A stretch of 64,000 bases of DNA, from NCBI GenBank assembly GCA_026008535.1, contig BRKX01000003.1:24728001-24792000 (forward strand). Reading direction: 5' to 3'. Source of the DNA: Perilla frutescens. Its lineage: Eukaryota; Streptophyta; Magnoliopsida; Lamiales; Lamiaceae. The position numbers were made by a program, and so were the translations under genes. Under the pieces are notes generated by a model. That model ran no database searches. It had not been told where the DNA came from and saw only the letters and a program-made list of their open reading frames with translations. Numbering within the stretch: the first letter of the stretch is position 1; every line of letters begins with the position of its first letter. Below are positions 1 through 12,350 of this stretch, piece after piece.

Positions 1-639
1 CTCTATGCTAAGCATTGGTAAAAGAAAAAAACTATATTTGCTACTTTGAACAGGTTTGTTCTTTGTGTAATTGTGCTGGCAGGTGAAAAATAATTAATGA
101 AAATCTCTGGGAGCCTATGAAGGTATCTGAAAACAAAATTTATGTTCAATATTCATAAAGAGATAGTGCTTGAATATTTTAAACTCTCTCACTCTCTAAC
201 AAGTTCTGGTGCTTGTAATTGTGCTGGCAGGTGAATATTTGCTTAGAATTTTCTTGCTTCTTCATACAAGCTAGGCATTGCTTTATTATTCATTTAAGAC
301 TATCTCATAACAGCAATAGCATTATAGACCTTCTATAGTATCTACTTTCCCATTTTAATTTCCCTGTTATTGATGCATATTGCTCAATAAATCAACATGT
401 AGTGGGAACTGTACTTCTCTTAAAAGTATAAAGTTTTGCCTATCAGCTTTTGTTCAATTGCAGTTTCAGATTTGTTCAATTTCTGTTTGGTTTTGTTCAT
501 TTGTTGAAGAATGTGAGATTGCAGTTAACATTATATAGATGGCAATTCTCCCTCGAAAACCATGTGGAATTTCCCTCCAAAAGCATGGCAAAATCTGTGA
601 AACTTTCCCTCCAAAAGCATGTCAAAAAGCTATGAAATT

Positions 640-900
640 CCGTCCAATGAATTTTACTCTCATTTGGTTAAGTTTTCATTTGGGACCGAAATTGATAGTG
701 CAATGGGATCAAAATTGATAGCAAATTTAACGGAAACCGTAATGTCGAGGTCAAAACTGATAGTTCGTAACTTTTGGGACCAAAATAGACAGCTCTGGGA
801 TCAAAAGGGGAGCAAGGCGTGTCCTATGGGACCAAAAGTGAAATTTTCTCGCATTGAGCAAATCCAGGAGACACCAAAATTAAAAAAAAATTAACACTTT
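640..900. repeat. Dispersed-repeat stretch with 'gggaccaaaa' phrases (all units)
   Basis: A low-complexity-like stretch repeats short phrases such as 'gggaccaaaa', 'attgatagt' and 'gggatcaaaa'. Copies lie at about 4757-5017, 8873-9133, 12990-13250 and 17106-17366. Distantly similar phrasing ('ggttccaaac', 'gttaacg') occurs in single-copy DNA near 18825-18960. It reads like a fragment of a degraded plant repeat rather than a gene; the 91-codon open frame through it (619-894) resembles nothing I know. Confidence 0.45.
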
Positions 901-959
901 AAAAAAATAGGGTTCACTATTTCCAATTTAGGGTATATATTTATTTTAAAAATAATAAT

Positions 960-1025
960 TATCAAGTGTAGTGCACGAGCCTGCGAGTTATCATCGGACG
1001 AGTACACTGCGCCAAACACTTGATA
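960..1025. repeat. Short element bounded by 10-bp inverted repeats (all units)
   Basis: TATCAAGTGT at the left is matched by its reverse complement ACACTTGATA at the right, 66 bp end to end, in AT-rich DNA. Equivalent positions are 5077-5142, 9193-9258, 13310-13375 and 17426-17491. It may be a very short MITE-like remnant, but no target duplication is obvious. One base inside (TGCGCC or TACGCC) is an A/B marker of the array. Confidence 0.4.
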
Positions 1026-1119
1026 AAACATTATATTAATTTACTTTAATTTTAGGGTTCACTAAATCTAATTTAGGTATATATTTATTTCAAAAATGTT
1101 CACTCTTTTATTTCACTAA

Positions 1120-2339
1120 AAAATGACTCACAAGTGTACGGGGTAAATTGTAGCAAAATAATGGTGAGAACAGATATCGTATCCACAGAGACTAGCTATG
1201 TAATTCAACTAAGTACTCAATTTAACTATTCTACTTTATCTAGATGACCGGATCAAATGTTTGGTTGATTAAACTAAATTAAAACTAAGAGCTATAAATG
1301 AATAATAAAATAGGAACACAAAAATCAAATGGGAACTTCAGGGAGAAAATGGATTCTAGGGTCTACACGTCTATGGATTTTATGAATTCAATTAATATAT
1401 TAAACCAAGTTTAATTCCTAGATTTGCAGGAAAATTACTAAATTATCTAAACCCTCTCTCTCGAGTAGGTTCTAGACATAGATTAGATCCTAATTATCAT
1501 CTCTTGATCTCAAATTAGCATCTAACTCCTAACGGTTCTCAAGATTTATTCTCCTTACAATAACCTGCCAAATCTCTCGATCTAGCAAGCTCGTGTTATG
1601 CATTCCTAATCCATCAACTAATTAACCCCTCTCGAGCGATAATCAATTAACTACACATGCGCATTTGATGGCCAAACAAATTCACAAGACAATTAATTTA
1701 AGGAAGCATAAGCAAATAAAGGAAAGGAACAATAGTATTAATTGAAATCACAAAAATCCATAGTTGTGTTCAAATCCTAGAATCTCTAAATGTTTATCCA
1801 CTCATCATCAAATTACAATCTATAGAAAATAAATAGATGATTAAAGCTAACATGATAAACATAAACTAGAAATTGTAAATGCAACTTATGCCGAGTTGAA
1901 TCTTCAATCTCAGTTGCTCTCTGTCGTTCTCCATTGTCTCTTGCTCTTCTCTGCTCATCTACAGGGTAAAAGTTCATAAATTTTAGTGCATAAAGAACCC
2001 TAATATAGTGTAGGAAGTTCAAGCCCAAGAATGGAAGAAAACCCGGTCCAGAAAGGAAACTCGTCGGAAATCGCCGAATAGAGCACGGACTGTGCAACAG
2101 GGAGCACAGTCCGTGCTCTTAATTGAAAAAAAAACATGTATGCTTCGCCAAGACAGGAGCACGGACCATGCTCTTTTTCGCCACCCGATACACTTCACCG
2201 TTTTGCTTCATTCTCGCTCGTTTCTCATCCGATTGACCTGTTTCCAGTTTCCACGTGCTCCTAACTCGATCCTCTATCTTCAAGTACTTTTTAAGCTCAA
2301 TTAAGTCTCATAAAATAAATTTCATCAAATTCCTTTAAA
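1120..2339. other. Retroelement-like non-coding DNA inside the unit
   Basis: No gene is visible in this 1.2 kb. The opening 'caagtgtacggggt' and 'cgtatccacag' phrases resemble leader or LTR sequence common in plant Ty3/Gypsy-type repeats; this rests on remembered family appearance only. It also contains the hairpin at 2081-2118. It recurs at about 5237-6456, 9353-10572 and 13470-14689, and only its first ~100 bp survive in unit 5. Confidence 0.35.
2081..2118. repeat. Perfect hairpin, 15-bp stem and 8-base loop
   Basis: GAGCACGGACTGTGC (2081-2095) and its exact reverse complement (2104-2118) enclose an 8-base loop. A related short inverted repeat (GAGCA...TGCTC) lies about 40 bp downstream near 2158-2174. 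Identical hairpins are at 6198-6235, 10314-10351 and 14431-14468. Its stem is more GC-rich than its surroundings. Function is unknown. Confidence 0.85.
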
Positions 2340-2797
2340 ATGAGCAAATCAAAGTAACAAACAACGCACACATATGCTCGCCAATATCACATGAGTTCAG
2401 AACCTGAACTCTGTGGATCTTTATTCTCTTAGAAACTGGGTCAGAGACAGAGAATAATATCCTATCGTGATCCTCCTCAATACACTAACCAGTGTACTAG
2501 AATAATCAGTTAGCCAAGATAAACTAACTTATCAGATTATTCTACGGTGTACCGATGGTGTGTTCAGGACCATCTAAGCCGTGAGCTCTTCAATACATTA
2601 CAAGGTTCTAATGATATGATCTTTACCATGTGACTCCCCACACCATATCATCTACAATGTAAGTATATGGAACATTGCATAGAACAATTATAAAACATAA
2701 TCTAAATGCAAACAGTGACTGCAATAACTTTCATTTCATATCATCATATCATCAGAAAAGTATACAAAGACGAGCCTTCCAGTATACAAGACTAACA
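2340..2797 (-). repeat. LTR end related to element E4's LTR (in each unit)
   Basis: About 450 bp is clearly homologous to 28600-29071 and 56150-56584, the LTR ends of Copia element E4. Shared landmarks include 'gaactctgtgga', 'gatcctcctcaata', 'agattattctac' and the terminal '...CTAACA'. Copies are at 6457-6914, 10573-11030 and 14690-15147. The orientation matches a minus-strand element. It was inside the unit before the array formed, because every full copy has it. The other LTR end and internal region are not recognisable here. Confidence 0.75.
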
Positions 2798-2844
2798 TCA
2801 CAGTCATAGAGGTGGTGCGGTGGACGGAGAGAAGTAATTGTTCG

Positions 2845-3926
2845 ATGGATCCTTCATTATTTAACGCCCCAGAGTTGCAACAACTTCTAAACGTAAGTCT
2901 CTTCGAATTGTCCTGTGTGGGTTTTTTTTTAATCACCAATTCTAAATTTAATGTTATATATTTTGCTGCGTTTTGGAGAAATTGGAACATGGATTTTCCT
3001 ATTTTCCTCATCAATCTATTTAAATATGTGTCGTACTTAATTGCCTATCAGTTATACTTTCAAGAATTCACCTTCTTAGTATTGCGATGGTCATGTATGT
3101 GTATGCTCCTTAATTTTTCAAATATAGTAATTTCAAGTAAAAGATCTCAATACTTCATCTAATTCATATTGAAGTATAGATGAGATGTTTGAGAAGCAGG
3201 ATCTATTACTCCCATTACATTTTCATCACGTTCAGTTCACTCCTTCATTAGAAATCTAATTCTGGACTTGCTCTTTACTATCCAGTTTTCTATGATGATA
3301 TCCAACAAAGTTACTAGTTTCTTAAGAGTACAAATATTTTATCTTTCTATTACTTTCACTGATCTCCTTGCTGGGCTTCTTATTTTTGTTTGTGTGGTCA
3401 TTTTGTTGTTCCTGAGATCTTATGTTGACATAATCCATCTCCTCTTTGTGGTTAGGCTCTGTAGGACAAGGCACTTTAGTTTAGATTCTTGCTGCAGAAA
3501 CCATTCTCAAGTTGTAATAGACTTCCACGGGTTCTGATCCATTATTTTACAAATCATTTAACATCATACATTCACTGAAACATTACTCTGATGAAGGAGT
3601 TGCCTGCAGGCACGTGTCAAGTCTTTATATTGTAGTGCTGATAGTGAAGTCAGTGAAGCATATTCAGATCTAATTGCTTCATCAAAGAAGACATTGGATT
3701 CTACACTGGAATTGCAGCAGGTGTACTTGTTGTGAAAGCAGTAATCTCCATTTAGCTTCATTTTAATGCCCTATACATTCTAGTTACTTAGTAAATTATT
3801 TTGTGTTATAAGGGTGTCTTGCCCTGCTAAATGTTTTTTTTCCCTTTATTACTTCTGTGCTTAACTGAATTTAACCTTTTCAGGCTCTGGTGGCATACAA
3901 TCCATCAATTACTCGATTTGAAGAAG
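2845..3926 (+). pseudogene. Captured host-gene fragment, exons 1-3 (unit 1)
   Basis: Three exon-like blocks lie in order. Exon 1 is 2845-2892 (ATG, 16 codons, ending before GTAAGT). Exon 2 is 3610-3720 (after a TGCAG acceptor, 37 codons, ending before GTGTAC). Exon 3 is 3884-3926 (after TTTTCAG, 43 bp, ending before GTATGC). Phases agree (0-0, 0-0, 0-1), so the spliced frame is open across all three. The predicted start is MDPSLFNAPELQQLLN; exon 2 is Ser/Glu/Asp/Lys-rich and helix-like; exon 3 begins ALVAYNPSITRFEE. I do not recognise the protein. No continuation in phase 1 follows in the unit, so the 3' part of the gene is missing and a full protein is unlikely. A retroelement end lies 47 bp upstream of the ATG. 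Confidence 0.6.
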
Positions 3927-4117
3927 GTATGCGTATAACAGAATAAGTATTCTTTCTTAGAGTAGTGAAAGTTCCAAAATTAAATGGATTTATTTTGTAG
4001 GGTTTATAAAGCCAACAATCTTAACAAATATTATCTATGTTGCTTTTTTGATGACCTTTAACTACATATTCCTAGTAAAAGATGTGAAGCTAGTTTCTTC
4101 TGCAATGCTTTTTATAT

Positions 4118-7100
4118 CTCTATGCTAAGCATTGGTAAAAGAAAAAAACTATATTTGCTACTTTGAACAGGTTTGTTCTTTGTGTAATTGTGCTGGCAGG
4201 TGAAAAATAATTAATGAAAATCTCTGGGAGCCTATGAAGGTATCTGAAAACAAAATTTATGTTCAATATTCATAAAGAGATAGTGCTTGAATATTTTAAA
4301 CTCTCTCACTCTCTAACAAGTTCTGGTGCTTGTAATTGTGCTGGCAGGTGAATATTTGCTTAGAATTTTCTTGCTTCTTCATACAAGCTAGGCATTGCTT
4401 TATTATTCATTTAAGACTATCTCATAGCAGCAATAGCATTATAGACCTTCTATAGTATCTACTTTCCCATTTTAATTTCCCTGTTATTGATGCATATTGC
4501 TCAATAAATCAACATGTAGTGGGAACTGTACTTCTCTTAAAAGTATAAAGTTTTGCCTATCAGCTTTTGTTCAATTGCAGTTTCAGATTTGTTCAATTTC
4601 TGTTTGGTTTTGTTCATTTGTTGAAGAATGTGAGATTGCAGTTAACATTATATAGATGGCAATTCTCCCTCGAAAACCATGTGGAATTTCCCTCCAAAAG
4701 CATGGCAAAATCTGTGAAACTTTCCCTCCAAAAGCATGTCAAAAAGCTATGAAATTCCGTCCAATGAATTTTACTCTCATTTGGTTAAGTTTTCATTTGG
4801 GACCGAAATTGATAGTGCAATGGGATCAAAATTGATAGCAAATTTAACGGAAACCGTAATGTCGAGGTCAAAATTGATAGTTCGTAACTTTTGGGACCAA
4901 AATAGACAGCTCTGGGATCAAAAGGGGAGCAAGGCGTGTCCTATGGGACCAAAAGTGAAATTTTCTCGCATTGAGCAAATCCAGGAGACACCAAAATTAA
5001 AAAAAAATTAACACTTTAAAAAAATAGGGTTCACTATTTCCAATTTAGGGTATATATTTATTTTAAAAATAATAATTATCAAGTGTAGTGCACGAGCCTG
5101 CGAGTTATCATCGGACGAGTACACTACGCCAAACACTTGATAAAACATTATATTAATTTACTTTAATTTTAGGGTTCACTAAATCTAATTTAGGTATATA
5201 TTTATTTCAAAAATGTTCACTCTTTTATTTCACTAAAAAATGACTCACAAGTGTACGGGGTAAATTGTAGCAAAATAATGGTGAGAACAGATATCGTATC
5301 CACAGAGACTAGCTATGTAATTCAACTAAGTACTCAATTTAACTATTCTACTATATCTAGATGACCGGATCAAATATTTGGTTGATTAAACTAAATTAAA
5401 ACTAAGAGCTATAAATGAATAATAAAATAGGAACACAAAAATCAAATGGGAACTTCAGGGAGAAAATGGATTCTAGGGTCTACACGTCTATGGATTTTAT
5501 GAATTCAATTAATATATTAAACCAAGTTTAATTCCTAGATTTGCAGGAAAATTACTAAATTATCTAAACCCTCTCTCTCGAGTAGGTTCTAGACATAGAT
5601 TAGATCCTAATTATCATCTCTTGATCTCAAATTAGCATCTAACTCCTAACGGTTCTCAAGATTTATTCTCCTTACAATAACCTGCCAAATCTCTCGATCT
5701 AGCAAGCTCGTGTTATGCATTCCTAATCCATCAACTAATTAACCCCTCTCGAGCGATAATCAATTAACTACACATGCGCATTTGATGGCCAAACAAATTC
5801 ACAAGACAATTAATTTAAGGAAGCATAAGCAAATAAAGGAAAGGAACAATAGTATTAATTGAAATCACAAAAATCCATAGTTGTGTTCAAATCCTAGAAT
5901 CTCTAAATGTTTATCCACTCATCATCAAATTACAATCTATAGAAAATAAATAGATGATTAAAGCTAACATGATAAACATAAACTAGAAATTGTAAATGCA
6001 ACTTATGCCGAGTTGAATCTTCAATCTCAGTTGCTCTCTGTCGTTCTCCATTGTCTCTTGCTCTTCTCTGCTCATCTACAGGGTAAAAGTTCATAAATTT
6101 TAGTGCATAAAGAACCCTAATATAGTGTAGGAAGTTCAAGCCCAAGAATGGAAGAAAACCCGATCCAGAAAGGAAACTCGTCGGAAATCGCCGAATAGAG
6201 CACGGACTGTGCAACAGGGAGCACAGTCCGTGCTCTTAATTGAAAAAAAAACATGTATGCTTCGCCAAGACAGGAGCACGGACCATGCTCTTTTTCGCCA
6301 CCCGATACACTTCACCGTTTTGCTTCATTCTCGCTCGTTTCTCATCCGATTGACCTGTTTCCAGTTTCCACGTGCTCCTAACTTGATCCTCTATCTTCAA
6401 GTACTTTTTAAGCTCAATTAAGTCTCATAAAATAAATTTCATCAAATTCCTTTAAAATGAGCAAATCAAAGTAACAAACAACGCACACATATGCTCGCCA
6501 ATATCACATGAGTTCAGAACCTGAACTGTGTGGATCTTTATTCTCTTAGAAACTAGGTCAGAGACAGAGAATAATATCCTATCGTGATCCTCCTCAATAC
6601 ACTAACCAGTGTACTAGAATAATCAGTTAGCCAAGATAAACTAACTTATCAGATTATTCCACGGTGTACCGATGGTGTGTTCAGGACCATCTAAGCCGTG
6701 AGCTCTTCAATACATTACAAGGTTCTAATGATATGATCTTTACCATGTGACTCCCCACACCATATCATCTACAATGTAAGTATATGGAACATTGCATAGA
6801 ACAATTATAAAACATAATCTAAATGCAAACAGTGACTGCAATAACTTTCATTTCATATCATCATATCATCAGAAAAGTATACAAAGACGAGCCTTCCAGT
6901 ATACAAGACTAACATCACAGTCATAGAGGTGGTGCGGTGGACGGAGAGAAGTAATTGTTCGATGGATCCTTCATTATTTAACGCCCCAGAGTTGCAACAA
7001 CTTCTAAACGTAAGTCTCTTCGAATTGTCCTGTGTGGGTTTTTTTTAATCACCAATTCTAAATTTAATGTTATATATTTTGCTGCGTTTTGGAGAAATTG

Positions 7101-8233
7101 GAACATGGATTTTCCTATTTTCCTCATCAATCTATTTAAATATGTGTCGTACTTAATTGCCTATCAGTTATACTTTCAAGAATTCACCTTCTTAGTATTG
7201 TGATGGTCATGTATGTGTATGCTCCTTAATTTTTCAAATATAGTAATTTCAAGTAAAAGATCTCAATACTTCATCTAATTCATATTGAAGTATAGATGAG
7301 ATGTTTGAGAAGCAGGATCTATTACTCCCATTACATTTTCATCACGTTCAGTTCACTCCTTCATTAGAAATCTAATTCTGGACTTGCTCTTTACTATCCA
7401 GTTTCCTATGATGATATCCAACAAAGTTACTAGTTTCTTAAGAGTACAAATATTTTATCTTTCTATTACTTTCACTGATCTCCTTGCTGGGCTTCTTATT
7501 TTTGTTTGTGTGGTCATTTTGTTGTTCCTGAGATCTTATGTTGACATAATCCATCTCCTCTTTGTGGTTAGGCTCTGTAGGACAAGGCACTTTAGTTTAG
7601 ATTCTTGCTGCAGAAACCATTCTCAAGTTGTAATAGACTTCCACGGGTTCTGATCCATTATTTTACAAATCATTTAACATCATACATTCACTGAAACATT
7701 ACTCTGATGAAGGAGTTGCCTGCAGGCACGTGTCAAGTCTTTATATTGTAGTGCTGATAGTGAAGTCAGTGAAGCATATTCAGATCTAATTGCTTCATCA
7801 AAGAAGACATTGGATTCTACACTGGAATTGCAGCAGGTGTACTTGTTGTGAAAGCAGTAATCTCCATTTAGCTTCATTTTAATGCCCTATACATTCTAGT
7901 TACTTAGTAAATTATTTTGTGTTATAAGGGTGTCTTGCCCTGCTAAATGTTTTTTTTCCCTTTATTACTTCTGTGCTTAACTGAATTTAACCTTTTCAGG
8001 CTCTGGTGGCATACAATCCATCAATTACTCGATTTGAAGAAGGTATGCGTATAACAGAATAAGTATTCTTTCTTAGAGTAGTGAAAGTTCCAAAATTAAA
8101 TGGATTTATTTTGTAGGGTTTATAAAGCCAACAATCTTAACAAATATTATCTATGTTGCTTTTTTGATGACCTTTAACTACATATTCCTAGTAAAAGATG
8201 TGAAGCTAGTTTCTTCTGCAATGCTTTTTATAT
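4118..8233. repeat. Array unit 2 (B-type, 4116 bp)
   Basis: Near-identical to unit 1 with an 8-T run after exon 1. It shares with unit 4 a C in the marker near 7405, a G near 4427 and an A near 5125. It also has several private changes, for example 'gaactgtg' for 'gaactctg' near 6526, 'actagg' for 'actggg' near 6553 and TGATGG for CGATGG near 7200. That makes it the most diverged full copy. Confidence 0.95.
6962..8042 (+). pseudogene. Captured host-gene fragment, exons 1-3 (unit 2)
   Basis: Second copy: exon 1 at 6962-7009, exon 2 at 7726-7836, exon 3 at 8000-8042. Exon sequence, splice donors and acceptors look the same as in unit 1. The intron between exons 1 and 2 has one T fewer. The three exons staying intact while neighbouring DNA varies slightly may only reflect recent copying. 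Confidence 0.6.
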
Positions 8234-11200
8234 CTCTATGCTAAGCATTGGTAAAAGAAAAAAACTATATTTGCTACTTTGAACAGGTTTGTTCTTTGTG
8301 TAATTGTGCTGGCAGGTGAAAAATAATTAATGAAAATCTCTGGGAGCCTATGAAGGTATCTGAAAACAAAATTTATGTTCAATATTCATAAAGAGATAGT
8401 GCTTGAATATTTTAAACTCTCTCACTCTCTAACAAGTTCTGGTGCTTGTAATTGTGCTGGCAGGTGAATATTTGCTTAGAATTTTCTTGCTTCTTCATAC
8501 AAGCTAGGCATTGCTTTATTATTCATTTAAGACTATCTCATAACAGCAATAGCATTATAGACCTTCTATAGTATCTACTTTCCCATTTTAATTTCCCTGT
8601 TATTGATGCATATTGCTCAATAAATCAACATGTAGTGGGAACTGTACTTCTCTTAAAAGTATAAAGTTTTGCCTATCAGCTTTTGTTCAATTGCAGTTTC
8701 AGATTTGTTCAATTTCTGTTTGGTTTTGTTCATTTGTTGAAGAATGTGAGATTGCAGTTAACATTATATAGATGGCAATTCTCCCTCGAAAACCATGTGG
8801 AATTTCCCTCCAAAAGCATGGCAAAATCTGTGAAACTTTCCCTCCAAAAGCATGTCAAAAAGCTATGAAATTCCGTCCAATGAATTTTACTCTCATTTGG
8901 TTAAGTTTTCATTTGGGACCGAAATTGATAGTGCAATGGGATCAAAATTGATAGCAAATTTAACGGAAACCGTAATGTCGAGGTCAAAACTGATAGTTCG
9001 TAACTTTTGGGACCAAAATAGACAGCTCTGGGATCAAAAGGGGAGCAAGGCGTGTCCTATGGGACCAAAAGTGAAATTTTCTCGCATTGAGCAAATCCAG
9101 GAGACACCAAAATTAAAAAAAAATTAACACTTTAAAAAAATAGGGTTCACTATTTCCAATTTAGGGTATATATTTATTTTAAAAATAATAATTATCAAGT
9201 GTAGTGCACGAGCCTGCGAGTTATCATCGGACGAGTACACTGCGCCAAACACTTGATAAAACATTATATTAATTTACTTTAATTTTAGGGTTCACTAAAT
9301 CTAATTTAGGTATATATTTATTTCAAAAATGTTCACTCTTTTATTTCACTAAAAAATGACTCACAAGTGTACGGGGTAAATTGTAGCAAAATAATGGTGA
9401 GAACAGATATCGTATCCACAGAGACTAGCTATGTAATTCAACTAAGTACTCAATTTAACTATTCTACTTTATCTAGATGACCGGATCAAATGTTTGGTTG
9501 ATTAAACTAAATTAAAACTAAGAGCTATAAATGAATAATAAAATAGGAACACAAAAATCAAATGGGAACTTCAGGGAGAAAATGGATTCTAGGGTCTACA
9601 CGTCTATGGATTTTATGAATTCAATTAATATATTAAACCAAGTTTAATTCCTAGATTTGCAGGAAAATTACTAAATTATCTAAACCCTCTCTCTCGAGTA
9701 GGTTCTAGACATAGATTAGATCCTAATTATCATCTCTTGATCTCAAATTAGCATCTAACTCCTAACGGTTCTCAAGATTTATTCTCCTTACAATAACCTG
9801 CCAAATCTCTCGATCTAGCAAGCTCGTGTTATGCATTCCTAATCCATCAACTAATTAACCCCTCTCGAGCGATAATCAATTAACTACACATGCGCATTTG
9901 ATGGCCAAACAAATTCACAAGACAATTAATTTAAGGAAGCATAAGCAAATAAAGGAAAGGAACAATAGTATTAATTGAAATCACAAAAATCCATAGTTGT
10001 GTTCAAATCCTAGAATCTCTAAATGTTTATCCACTCATCATCAAATTACAATCTATAGAAAATAAATAGATGATTAAAGCTAACATGATAAACATAAACT
10101 AGAAATTGTAAATGCAACTTATGCCGAGTTGAATCTTCAATCTCAGTTGCTCTCTGTCGTTCTCCATTGTCTCTTGCTCTTCTCTGCTCATCTACAGGGT
10201 AAAAGTTCATAAATTTTAGTGCATAAAGAACCCTAATATAGTGTAGGAAGTTCAAGCCCAAGAATGGAAGAAAACCCGGTCCAGAAAGGAAACTCGTCGG
10301 AAATCGCCGAATAGAGCACGGACTGTGCAACAGGGAGCACAGTCCGTGCTCTTAATTGAAAAAAAAACATGTATGCTTCGCCAAGACAGGAGCACGGACC
10401 ATGCTCTTTTTCGCCACCCGATACACTTCACCGTTTTGCTTCATTCTCGCTCGTTTCTCATCCGATTGACCTGTTTCCAGTTTCCACGTGCTCCTAACTC
10501 GATCCTCTATCTTCAAGTACTTTTTAAGCTCAATTAAGTCTCATAAAATAAATTTCATCAAATTCCTTTAAAATGAGCAAATCAAAGTAACAAACAACGC
10601 ACACATATGCTCGCCAATATCACATGAGTTCAGAACCTGAACTCTGTGGATCTTTATTCTCTTAGAAACTGGGTCAGAGACAGAGAATAATATCCTATCG
10701 TGATCCTCCTCAATACACTAACCAGTGTACTAGAATAATCAGTTAGCCAAGATAAACTAACTTATCAGATTATTCTACGGTGTACCGATGGTGTGTTCAG
10801 GACCATCTAAGCCGTGAGCTCTTCAATACATTACAAGGTTCTAATGATATGATCTTTACCATGTGACTCCCCACACCATATCATCTACAATGTAAGTATA
10901 TGGAACATTGCATAGAACAATTATAAAACATAATCTAAATGCAAACAGTGACTGCAATAACTTTCATTTCATATCATCATATCATCAGAAAAGTATACAA
11001 AGACGAGCCTTCCAGTATACAAGACTAACATCACAGTCATAGAGGTGGTGCGGTGGACGGAGAGAAGTAATTGTTCGATGGATCCTTCATTATTTAACGC
11101 CCCAGAGTTGCAACAACTTCTAAACGTAAGTCTCTTCGAATTGTCCTGTGTGGGTTTTTTTTTAATCACCAATTCTAAATTTAATGTTATATATTTTGCT

Positions 11201-12350
11201 GCGTTTTGGAGAAATTGGAACATGGATTTTCCTATTTTCCTCATCAATCTATTTAAATATGTGTCGTACTTAATTGCCTATCAGTTATACTTTCAAGAAT
11301 TCACCTTCTTAGTATTGCGATGGTCATGTATGTGTATGCTCCTTAATTTTTCAAATATAGTAATTTCAAGTAAAAGATCTCAATACTTCATCTAATTCAT
11401 ATTGAAGTATAGATGAGATGTTTGAGAAGCAGGATCTATTACTCCCATTACATTTTCATCACGTTCAGTTCACTCCTTCATTAGAAATCTAATTCTGGAC
11501 TTGCTCTTTACTATCCAGTTTTCTATGATGATATCCAACAAAGTTACTAGTTTCTTAAGAGTACAAATATTTTATCTTTCTATTACTTTCACTGATCTCC
11601 TTGCTGGGCTTCTTATTTTTGTTTGTGTGGTCATTTTGTTGTTCCTGAGATCTTATGTTGACATAATCCATCTCCTCTTTGTGGTTAGGCTCTGTAGGAC
11701 AAGGCACTTTAGTTTAGATTCTTGCTGCAGAAACCATTCTCAAGTTGTAATAGACTTCCACGGGTTCTGATCCATTATTTTACAAATCATTTAACATCAT
11801 ACATTCACTGAAACATTACTCTGATGAAGGAGTTGCCTGCAGGCACGTGTCAAGTCTTTATATTGTAGTGCTGATAGTGAAGTCAGTGAAGCATATTCAG
11901 ATCTAATTGCTTCATCAAAGAAGACATTGGATTCTACACTGGAATTGCAGCAGGTGTACTTGTTGTGAAAGCAGTAATCTCCATTTAGCTTCATTTTAAT
12001 GCCCTATACATTCTAGTTACTTAGTAAATTATTTTGTGTTATAAGGGTGTCTTGCCCTGCTAAATGTTTTTTTTCCCTTTATTACTTCTGTGCTTAACTG
12101 AATTTAACCTTTTCAGGCTCTGGTGGCATACAATCCATCAATTACTCGATTTGAAGAAGGTATGCGTATAACAGAATAAGTATTCTTTCTTAGAGTAGTG
12201 AAAGTTCCAAAATTAAATGGATTTATTTTGTAGGGTTTATAAAGCCAACAATCTTAACAAATATTATCTATGTTGCTTTTTTGATGACCTTTAACTACAT
12301 ATTCCTACTAAAAGATGTGAAGCTAGTTTCTTCTGCAATGCTTTTTATAT
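8234..12350. repeat. Array unit 3 (A-type, 4117 bp)
   Basis: Matches unit 1 at nearly every marker I checked, including the 9-T run, so units 1 and 3 are closer to each other than either is to its neighbour unit 2. It differs from unit 1 near its end ('cctacta' for 'cctagta' at about 12305), a change shared with unit 4. Confidence 0.95.
11078..12159 (+). pseudogene. Captured host-gene fragment, exons 1-3 (unit 3)
   Basis: Third copy: exon 1 at 11078-11125, exon 2 at 11843-11953, exon 3 at 12117-12159. Reading frame, GTAAGT donor and TTTTCAG acceptor are as in unit 1. The three-exon fragment ends with a good GTATGC donor but has no following in-phase exon before the next unit starts. Confidence 0.6.

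Larger units (their letters stand above)
1..4117. repeat. Array unit 1 (A-type, 4117 bp)
   Basis: This is the reference copy. It holds, in order: intron-like DNA (1-600); a dispersed-repeat stretch rich in 'gggaccaaaa' phrases (about 640-900); a short inverted repeat (960-1025); retroelement-like non-coding DNA (about 1120-2339); an LTR end (about 2340-2797); and three exons of a host-gene fragment (2845-3926) followed by intron-like DNA. It carries the 9-T run after exon 1, T at the marker near 3290, A near 308 and G near 1009. Short open frames at 450-635, 619-894, 1813-2097 and 3268-3537 have no recognisable product, and I do not call them genes. Confidence 0.95.

Noticed and set aside
450..894. 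Short plus-strand open frames in each unit as possible genes
   Set aside because: They lie in dispersed-repeat or intron-like DNA, have no recognisable domains, and persist only because the units are nearly identical.
2845..2892. Exon 1 of the captured gene resembles the N-terminus of plant Tim8 (MDPS...PEL pattern)
   Set aside because: Only a few residues match, and exons 2 and 3 lack the twin CX3C cysteines and other features of small Tim proteins, so I do not assign it.
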